Shown here one piece after another: positions 1-5,900 of a stretch of 8,518 nucleotides of DNA. The notes beneath the pieces were generated by a model. The model saw only the letters and a program-made list of their open reading frames with translations, searched no databases and had not been told where the DNA came from. The stretch lies in assembly GCA_958438185.1 (NCBI GenBank), contig CAUBQU010000042.1, forward strand, positions 1 through 8,518, read 5' to 3'. Numbering within the stretch: the stretch's first letter is position 1; every line of letters starts with the position of its first letter. The stretch comes from an uncultured Oscillospiraceae bacterium. GTDB taxonomy: Bacteria > Bacillota > Clostridia > Oscillospirales > Oscillospiraceae. A program made the translations under genes and the position numbers.

Positions 1-591
1 CCCCTGGGGCAAAGCCAAGCGCTGGCAGATCATTTCATCGGCGGCGATGGCGGCGATGTGCAGGATCAGGCTGTCCATCAGGTCGTCGCATTGCTGCTGC
101 ACAAAGAAGTAGTTGCACTGGGTGATCAGGGCAATATCCAAGTCTGCCTCGTGGAAGTATTTAGATGGAATATAGTCGACAGAGAAAATTGCGGGTTTTC
201 CATCGACGAAAGTTGTCTTTTCAATCTGCCAAGCGGTTTCATCCGGGGATAGATCCAGCTTTGCGCGAATCTCGCCTGGCAGGGTGTCAATCTGGCGGAT
301 CTTGTGTAGATTCGCGCTGTGTACATGCCCGGTGCCAGCGATCATTTCGTCATAGACCATATCCGTGTCCAGCCGTGCGTGCTCCTGGAGCATGTGCTTA
401 TTGATCAAGGTACCGATGCCGCGCTTGCGGCTGATATAGCCGTTGCTTTGCAGAACAGAGAGAATATCGCGCAGCTTGACGCGGCTGATGCCCAGCTGCT
501 GGGCAAGTGTCTCCTCCGGCGGAAGTCGATCCGTCGTTTTGGCATATTCGCCAATTAGTTTGAGCAGATAAAAATAGGAGTCATGATTCAT
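1..591 (-). CDS. GntR-family transcriptional regulator with UTRA domain (C-terminus cut off by the window edge)
   Basis: Probable DNA-binding repressor of the GntR superfamily, HutC/UTRA subgroup, acting in the cytoplasm; these proteins release DNA when a small effector binds the UTRA domain. The visible 197 residues begin with a short winged helix-turn-helix: residues 23-63 carry LPPEETLAQQLGISRVKLRD and then a wing with GYISRKRGIGT, the usual GntR pattern. From about residue 95 there is UTRA-type sequence, including an E-K-T-T-F-V-D-G-K-P strand pair and the Y-I-P motif (residues 124-142). The last visible residues (ADEMICQRLALPQG) resemble the stretch near the end of UTRA domains, so perhaps 40-50 residues are missing. 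The ATG at 591 is the only in-frame ATG/GTG/TTG after the upstream stop at 646-648, but no good Shine-Dalgarno precedes it. The gene lies downstream of glyA on the same strand but has its own promoter and follows the glyA terminator. Effector and targets cannot be told from the sequence. Confidence 0.94.
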   Translation of the reverse strand, partial: MNHDSYFYLLKLIGEYAKTTDRLPPEETLAQQLGISRVKLRDILSVLQSNGYISRKRGIGTLINKHMLQEHARLDTDMVYDEMIAGTGHVHSANLHKIRQIDTLPGEIRAKLDLSPDETAWQIEKTTFVDGKPAIFSVDYIPSKYFHEADLDIALITQCNYFFVQQQCDDLMDSLILHIAAIAADEMICQRLALPQG

Positions 592-673
592 ATTACTTGG
601 CCGTATTGCACGCGACGTACAATCCTTTCTGCACCGGCACTGACGTCACCGGGCGATGTTTTGCAAAGGAAGT

Positions 674-688
674 GAAACGGTCTGTTTC
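674..688. promoter_or_regulatory. Candidate operator dyad for the GntR/UTRA regulator
   Basis: The inverted repeat GAAAC-GGTCT-GTTTC (5-bp arms, 5-base spacer) sits 5 bases downstream of the predicted -10 element, where transcription of the regulator gene should begin. GntR-family proteins typically bind short dyads like this and often repress their own genes. Assignment to this regulator is an inference from position and symmetry. Confidence 0.45.
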
Positions 689-692
689 TTTC

Positions 693-721
693 ATTATACC
701 TGCCCCCGGGGGAAATTACAA
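693..721 (-). promoter_or_regulatory. Predicted sigma-A promoter of the GntR/UTRA regulator gene
   Basis: Reading the minus strand, a -35-like TTGTAA (716-721) is followed after 17 bases by a perfect -10 TATAAT (693-698). Transcription would start near 686 and give a leader of about 95 bases before the ATG at 591. It lies just past the glyA terminator, so the regulator gene can be transcribed on its own. The leader also contains an 8-bp palindrome TGACGTCA (641-648) flanked by two CACCGG copies (632-637 and 647-652 on the plus strand). Confidence 0.7.
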
Positions 722-733
722 GCGCTGGGGGGC

Positions 734-768
734 AAAACGCGCCGCCGGGCTTTGGGCCGGGCGGCGCG
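734..768 (-). terminator. Intrinsic terminator of glyA
   Basis: A GC-only 9-bp stem (760-768 with 738-746, extendable past a bulge) is followed on the minus strand by a T run from 737 to 734. It begins 18 bases beyond the glyA stop codon and separates glyA from the downstream regulator gene. Confidence 0.8.
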
Positions 769-786
769 ATCAGGGGGAAACTTGGC

Positions 787-2040
787 TTATTGATACAGGG
801 GATGGGCGGCGCAGATCTCGGCGACGGCGGCGCGGATCTCGTCTGCCTTGGCTTCGAAATTCGTGGCTGCGTCGTAGATGCAAGCGGCGATCCGGTCCAT
901 CTCGGAGACACCGAGGCCACGGGTCGTGGCGCAGGGCGTGCCGATGCGGACGCCGCTGGTGACGAAGGGCTTCTCCGGGTCATTGGGGATGGCGTTTTTG
1001 TTGACGGTGATATAGACATCGTCCAGACGGCGCTGCATTTCGCGGCCGGTCAGGTGCATGGAGCGGAGGTCGGCCAGCATCAGGTGGTTATCCGTGCCGC
1101 CGGAGACGAGGTCAAAGCCCCGCTGCATCAGGCCAGCGGCCAGCGCCTGGGCGTTTTTGACGACATTGTGAGCGTAGGTCTGGAATTCAGGCTGCATCGC
1201 TTCCTTCAGGCAGACGGCCTTGGCGGCGATGACATGCATCAGGGGGCCGCCCTGGGTGCCGGGGAAGACGGCGGAATTGAGCTTCTTGGCCCATTCTTCC
1301 TTGGCCAGGATCAGGCCGCCGCGGGGGCCGCGGAGCGTCTTATGCGTCGTCGTCGTGACGACGTCGGCATAGGGGACGGGGCTCATATGCGCGCCGCCGG
1401 CGACCAGGCCGGAGATATGGGCCATATCGACCATCAGCAGCGCGCCGTAGCGGTGGGCGATCTCGCCGAAAATCTTGAAGTCGATCGTTCTGGGGTATGC
1501 CGACGCACCGGCGACGACCAGCTTCGGGCGATTCTCCTTGACCAGCTGCTCGACTTCGTCATAGTCGATGCGGCCGGTGGCGGGGTCGACACCGTAGGGG
1601 ACAAAGTGGTAGAGCTTGCCCGACGCATTGACCGGGGAGCCGTGGGTCAGGTGCCCGCCGTTGGCCAGGCTCATGCCGACGACAGTGTCGCCCGGCTGCA
1701 GAAGGGCCTGGTAGGCCTCTAGATTTGCCTGGGCGCCGGAGTGGGGCTGGACGTTGGCGTATTCCGCGCCGAACAGCTGCTTGGCGCGCTCAATGGCGAT
1801 GCACTCGACCTCGTCGACGTACTCACAGCCGCCGTAATAGCGCTTGCCGGGATAGCCCTCGGCGTATTTATTCGTCAGGATCGTGCCCATGGCGGCGATG
1901 ACGGCGGGGGAGGCGATATTTTCCGAAGCAATCAGCTCGATATTCCGCTGCTGGCGGGCGAGCTCCTTGCCCATCAGGGCGGCGATCTCCGGGTCATATT
2001 GATTGACAAATTCGATGTTGGGCTGCAGATCTTGATACAT
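787..2040 (-). CDS. glyA: Serine hydroxymethyltransferase
   Basis: Cytoplasmic PLP enzyme that interconverts serine plus tetrahydrofolate with glycine plus 5,10-methylenetetrahydrofolate, the main entry of one-carbon units into folate metabolism. The 417-residue product has the normal bacterial length and is intact. Diagnostic motifs are visible: the N-terminal ELIASEN segment (35-41), [13 protein letters not shown] (59-71) with the substrate-binding tyrosines, HSGAQAN (100-106) contacting PLP phosphate, [12 protein letters not shown] (205-216) with the cofactor-binding Asp and His, and the PLP-lysine signature [14 protein letters not shown] (229-242), where K234 is the Schiff-base lysine. 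[13 protein letters not shown] (363-375) supplies the carboxylate-binding Arg. The ATG at 2040 was chosen because it gives the family N-terminus and has GAGGAG (2047-2052) six bases upstream; the frame stays open further upstream only through riboswitch sequence. Control is by the glycine riboswitch leader. A terminator follows, so it appears monocistronic. Confidence 0.99.
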   Translation of the reverse strand: MYQDLQPNIEFVNQYDPEIAALMGKELARQQRNIELIASENIASPAVIAAMGTILTNKYAEGYPGKRYYGGCEYVDEVECIAIERAKQLFGAEYANVQPHSGAQANLEAYQALLQPGDTVVGMSLANGGHLTHGSPVNASGKLYHFVPYGVDPATGRIDYDEVEQLVKENRPKLVVAGASAYPRTIDFKIFGEIAHRYGALLMVDMAHISGLVAGGAHMSPVPYADVVTTTTHKTLRGPRGGLILAKEEWAKKLNSAVFPGTQGGPLMHVIAAKAVCLKEAMQPEFQTYAHNVVKNAQALAAGLMQRGFDLVSGGTDNHLMLADLRSMHLTGREMQRRLDDVYITVNKNAIPNDPEKPFVTSGVRIGTPCATTRGLGVSEMDRIAACIYDAATNFEAKADEIRAAVAEICAAHPLYQ

Positions 2041-2046
2041 GGGGTG

Positions 2047-2052
2047 CTCCTC
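2047..2052 (-). promoter_or_regulatory. Ribosome binding site of glyA
   Basis: GAGGAG on the minus strand, six bases before the ATG at 2040. It fixes the glyA start and excludes an N-terminal extension through the leader. It lies downstream of the leader terminator, which suggests the leader acts on transcription rather than by hiding this site. Confidence 0.9.
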
Positions 2053-2080
2053 TTTTCTGTGATGGGAATAAAATGGAAAG

Positions 2081-2115
2081 AAAAAACAGATCCGGCAGGA
2101 CCTCTGCCGAATCTG
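2081..2115 (-). terminator. Intrinsic terminator in the glyA leader (riboswitch expression platform)
   Basis: Minus-strand CAGATTCGGCAG (2115-2104) pairs with CTGCCGGATCTG (2098-2087) over 12 bp with one G-U pair and a 5-base loop, followed directly by six Ts (2086-2081). It lies between the glycine aptamers and the ribosome binding site. Its 5' arm contains AGATTCGGC, which is exactly complementary to GCCGAATCT inside the downstream aptamer (plus-strand 2177-2185), so the two helices are mutually exclusive. Confidence 0.9.
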
Positions 2116-2156
2116 CACAGCGCTGCAGCACAAACTGATGTAAATCAGAAATGCGC

Positions 2157-2310
2157 ACTCTGTCCTTTTGCCTGAGAGATTCGGCGGAAAACGCCTTGCA
2201 CCTTCGGCACTCACGGTGGAGATTCTCCAGAGGTTCCTGAATTCTGCAGTCACACCCGCCGGGGCGGGCACCTGTAAGTTTAACTCCTTCGGCAAGCACG
2301 GGGCTTTTTC
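2157..2310 (-). promoter_or_regulatory. Glycine riboswitch (canonical 3' aptamer, divergent 5' aptamer)
   Basis: On the minus strand the region 2233-2157 reads as a textbook glycine aptamer: CTCTGGAGA, then GCCGAAGGTGCAAGGC, then ATCTCTCAGGCAAAAGG and ACAGAG closing the P1 helix. Upstream, a second core GCCGAAGGAGTTAAAC (CCGAAGG at 2292-2286) with a GC-rich P3-like hairpin (CCCGCC/GGCGGG) and ending TTCAGGAAC looks like the 5' aptamer of a tandem pair, but the conserved CTCTCAGG segment is replaced, so it may bind glycine poorly or mainly support folding of its partner. The linker TTCAGGAACCTCTGGAGA matches the usual join between tandem aptamers. The 5' limit is approximate. Confidence 0.93.
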
Positions 2311-2352
2311 CTGCAGAACATAAACGGAATCGTTTGTATTGAATTACTCTAT

Positions 2353-2380
2353 ATTATAGCCGGAAAATTACAAATGTCAA
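2353..2380 (-). promoter_or_regulatory. Sigma-A promoter of glyA
   Basis: Minus-strand TTGACA (2380-2375), a 16-base spacer and TATAAT (2358-2353), both perfect hexamers. Transcription would begin near 2346, upstream of both glycine aptamers. It faces away from the plus-strand promoter at 2449-2477. Confidence 0.9.
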
Positions 2381-2448
2381 TGCCTGGCGCACAAAAAATG
2401 AAAAAATTTGTGGTGGGAGCGGGAACGGCAACGAATTTGGGATGGGTG

Positions 2449-2477
2449 TTGACAATCGCTGCGAAATATGCTATAAA
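2449..2477 (+). promoter_or_regulatory. Sigma-A promoter of the large surface-protein gene
   Basis: TTGACA (2449-2454), a 17-base spacer and TATAAA (2472-2477). This is nearly ideal and predicts transcription from about 2484, just ahead of the cobalamin riboswitch. Such a strong promoter fits control at the leader instead of at initiation. Confidence 0.9.
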
Positions 2478-2507
2478 AAAGTCAGATTGAAGACAACTTG
2501 AATACAT

Positions 2508-2730
2508 CGTATCATCCTCCGCCCGCCGCTGCAATGCGTGGCGCGCGGATAGAAGAAACCCGGTGAGAATCCGGGGCTTACCCCGTAGCTGTATTTGCAG
2601 TTGCGCGGCTTTGCGCCGAAAGGCGGCCATTGTGGGCGGGAGCCCATGAGAAGGCAGGAAGCCGCGCGGGGCGTTTTTGGCAGGTCCTCTGCTGCGCCCA
2701 GCTGCATGAGCCAGAAGACTTGGTGATGCG
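2508..2730 (+). promoter_or_regulatory. Cobalamin (B12) riboswitch
   Basis: The region carries the conserved landmarks of the cobalamin riboswitch in order: the P5 hairpin CCGGTGAGAATCCGGGG (2560-2576) followed by CTTACCCCGTAGCTGTA (2577-2593), a helix between GCGCGGCTT (2604-2612) and AAGCCGCGC (2659-2667), the GAGAAGGCAGGAAGCC element (2648-2663), and a B12-box variant AGCCAGAAGACTTGG (2709-2723). A closing helix is seen between CGTATCATC (2508-2516) and GGTGATGCG (2722-2730), which sets the boundaries. The 7-bp pair 2694-2700 with 2731-2737 encloses the B12 box and may be part of an alternative fold. The riboswitch is followed by a strong terminator, so corrinoid binding should stop transcription of the surface-protein gene and corrinoid shortage should switch it on. 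Confidence 0.92.
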
Positions 2731-2766
2731 TGGGCGCCTTTGAGCGCAAATTGGGCACGGAAACAA

Positions 2767-2803
2767 GGGCCGTGGCAGAATCCAATTCTGCCACGGCCCT
2801 TTT
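2767..2803 (+). terminator. Intrinsic terminator of the cobalamin riboswitch leader
   Basis: A perfect 15-bp hairpin (GGGCCGTGGCAGAAT at 2767-2781, its exact complement at 2785-2799, loop CCA) is followed by TTTT (2800-2803). It begins 36 bases after the riboswitch closing helix and lies 137 bases before the start codon, the usual place for a transcription-attenuating platform. Confidence 0.93.
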
Positions 2804-2824
2804 GCATCATGTGTGAGAAATCGC

Positions 2825-2879
2825 GGCGCACTGGTGCGCCATGCTTTTCCCACCGGAAAAGCATGACAGCGGGACTGTC
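2825..2879 (+). other. Three abutting hairpins in the leader between terminator and start codon
   Basis: Three perfect stem-loops sit head to tail with no unpaired bases between them: GGCGCAC/GTGCGCC with loop TG (2825-2840), CATGCTTTTCC/GGAAAAGCATG with loop CACC (2840-2865, sharing its end bases with its neighbours), and GACAG/CTGTC (2865-2879). None has a T run, so they are not terminators. They would lie at the start of the read-through mRNA and may protect its 5' part or bind a factor. A further self-complementary CCGCTGCAGCGG is at 2896-2907. Confidence 0.7.
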
Positions 2880-2923
2880 AAAGCTGTGGAAATATCCGCT
2901 GCAGCGGTTATTTTAAAAATTTC

Positions 2924-2930
2924 AGAAAGG
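2924..2930 (+). promoter_or_regulatory. Ribosome binding site of the surface-protein gene
   Basis: AGAAAGG, 10 bases before the ATG at 2941, in an A/T-rich stretch without obvious pairing. It supports the chosen start, which also gives a complete signal peptide. Confidence 0.8.
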
Positions 2931-2940
2931 TAGAAGAAAA

Positions 2941-5900
2941 ATGAAAAAGAAACTAGCCTTGCTTTTGTGCCTGGTGCTTCTGGTCACTGCGCTGGCCCTT
3001 CCGGCGTCGGCGGATAATTCCGCGGCGTGGGACGGCAGTGTGGATACCAGCTGGTACAGCGCAGAAGCAAAAACGTTTGAGATCTCGACGCCTGCCCAAC
3101 TGGCGGGCCTGGCTGCGATCGTATCCGGTGAAGCCACCGGTATTTCGACCGACAGCTTCAAGGGCAAGACCGTCAAGCTGACGGCCGACCTGGACCTCGG
3201 CGGCGTCAAGGCAGCCAACGGGACTTGGAGCGGCCCGTGCTGGAAGCCCATCGGCAAAAACTACGGGAACGCCTTCTCCGGCACGTTCCTGGGCGGCGGG
3301 CATAAGATCAGCAACCTGTATTTTGAAAAGAGTCTGAGCAAGCTCACGCAGAACATCGGCCTGTTCGCCAATATCGGGACGGGCGGCTATGTTGAGGGCA
3401 TCAACCTCGTCAGCGGCTATCTGCATAATGAGAATGCCAATACCTACCTAGCAGGCATCGCAGGCATCAACGCCGGTACGATCGTCAGCTGCCACAACGG
3501 CGCGGATGTATACGGCGAGAGCTACATCGCCGGTATCGCGGCCAACGCCTCCGGCGTGATCGTCAAGTGCTCCAACTCCGGCACGATCGGCTTTGCCGGG
3601 ACGGCGAGCCGTGGCTCGACCTACGGCGGCATCGCTGCCATGGCGAAGAACATCATCGCCAACTGCTATAATACCGGCACGATCAGCGTCGCTGCCCTCG
3701 AGGGCAAGGCGATCAATGCGGGCGGCATCGTCGGCATCATGCAGAAGAATTACACGGTACGCACCAGCGATATCCTCTTCAATTGCTACTCCAGCGGCAA
3801 TATCGTGCGCAGCGCATCGGCGACCTCCTCCGGCCCGATCTACGGCGCGTACAAGAGCCTTACGCCGCGCAACAACTACTTCCTGAAGACGGACGCCATC
3901 AACAGCGGCTATTCCGACGGCGTTGGCTCCGCGGCGATGGACGCGGCCCAGCTGAAGGCGGCTGCCGGGACCCTTGGCGCGGCCTTCTGCGCCGATACGG
4001 CCAATGTCAACGGCGGCTACCCCCTGCTGAACTGGGAAGCCACCGGGAAGATGGACCCGTCCGAGCTGGAGGGCATCTCCATCGTCTCGGCTGAGGCAAG
4101 CAATTCTGCCATCACGCTGACCCTGGACCGCCGCCTGCTCTACAGCACGCTGACGGCCAGCGATTTCACCGTTGAGGCGACACTGCAGCTGACCGGGGAA
4201 GCGGAACAGACGCTTGCCCTGAAGCCGGGCTGCTCCCTCTCCCTCAATGCGGACAACACGGCCACCGTTGTCCGGCTGGGCTTTGCCCAGATCCGCGGGA
4301 CCTATGCCGAGCAGACGCTCCGGGCCAAGGTCTCTTACAAGGGCGGCACGCCCATCGAAGTTTCGACGGTCATCGCCATCAGCGATCAGTGGCCGGATTA
4401 CCGGGCAGAGAGCTTCGCCGGCGGCGACGGCACAGCGGCCGATCCCTACCAGATCGCGACGGCCGAGCAGCTGGCCCTGCTGGCAGAAAATGCCAACAAC
4501 GGCGATACCTACAGCGGGAAATACTTCATCCAGACGGCCAATATCGACCTCAGCAAATCCGCGAAGTATGGCTATGCCCTCCAGTGGGTCCCCATCGGCG
4601 GCAGCACGACCTTCCGGGGCAGCTTCAATGGCCAGAATTACAAGATCTCCAATATGACGGTCGCGTTCTCCCGTAGTGGCATGGGCCTGTTCGGCGCCAG
4701 TGGCTACAGCTTGGGCAGCACGAATGAGCCTGCACGGTTTATCAATATCAAGCTGGAAAATGTCCTCGTCGATGGTGATGCGGACCCCAAGAATTCCTAT
4801 GACAACATTGGCGCGCTGGTCGGCGAGGCAAAATTGACGGATATCGTGAACTGCCATGTGCTCTCCGGCAAGGTCACGGGCTTTAACTATGTCGGCGGCC
4901 TGGTTGGTACCTTTAAGAGCGCCATGTCCGCCACTGAGCCGTATTATATGATCGGCTGCTCCAGCGCGGCGGATGTCTCCGGTTATCAGGCTGGCGGCCT
5001 GGTCGGCGCCTTTTCCTACGGCTCGGGCTCGACCGCGACGGACCCGTCGCCCTATGGCAACTGCGTCATGCTCGACTGCTACGCAACGGGCAATGTCACC
5101 CCGTCCTACCGTGACTTTGGCAAAACGCCGGTGAACGGCGGCTTGATTGGCCTTGTTACGTCGTCAAATACGATCCTGGTGCAGCGCTGCTACGCAACGG
5201 GGACCGTGGCGACGAAGGGCGAAGCCAGCGTAGGCGGCCTGATCGGCAATATCGGCGCTGGCAATGTCGCACAGGCCCCGGTGGACCTGAAGGTCCTCAA
5301 TAATATGGTCCTGGTGCCCGCGATGAGCGGCCTGGGGGCTGGCAACTATGGCCGTGTCGGCGGCCTGGGCACGAAGACGGTCAGCGATGTTACCGGCCTC
5401 TTCCAGGATAACTATGTCCTGTCCACCATGACGCTGGACGGCACCGCGTTTGACGGCGAGAGTGGCGACAATGCCAACGGCACCTCCAAGACTGCCGAAG
5501 AACTGGCCGACCGTGCCACCTGGGAAGCGCAGGGCTTCGATATGAGCGAAGACGGCCTGTGGTCCTGGGATACGGCCCTCTCCCGCGCCGTCCTGAAGGG
5601 CAACGCGGTGGGCTATGATGTCTACATCATGACCCAGCCCCGCAGCACGAATGCTTACACCGATAAGGCTGCGGTCTTCTACACCACCGCCAAGGGCGGC
5701 ATCGGCACGCTGACCTACACCTGGCAGCGCAGCGCCGACGGCGAGACCTGGGAAGATATCAAGGGCGCAGAAAGCGCAACGAAGCTCTCCCTGCAGGCCA
5801 AGCTCCGTTGGGACGGCAACCAGATCCGCTGCAAGGTCACGGACGAAACCGGCACGACGGCCTATTCCGACGCGGCCCTGCTGACCGTCAAGAGCGGCGA

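Noticed and set aside
790..1722. A 310-codon open frame on the plus strand
   Set aside because: Antisense to glyA, which is complete and unmistakable; no motifs.
2041..2295. An N-terminal extension of glyA by 85 residues
   Set aside because: It would translate the riboswitch and terminator; the ATG at 2040 has a ribosome site and gives the normal family N-terminus.
2349..2864. A 171-codon open frame on the minus strand
   Set aside because: It overlaps the cobalamin riboswitch, its terminator and both promoters, and its translation shows no domain or plausible start signal.
2896..2923. CCGCTGCAGCGG plus TTATTTT as a second leader terminator
   Set aside because: The stem has only 4-5 usable pairs once a loop is allowed, and the T run is interrupted; the hairpin at 2767-2803 is a far better terminator.
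2941..3012. Lipoprotein signal in the large protein (Cys10 after LLL)
   Set aside because: Cys10 is too close to the N-terminus and lies inside the hydrophobic core; ALPASA before D25 fits an ordinary signal peptidase I site.
3448..4857. A 469-codon open frame on the minus strand
   Set aside because: Antisense shadow of the GLUG-encoding region; repetitive low-complexity composition, no ribosome site and no family features.
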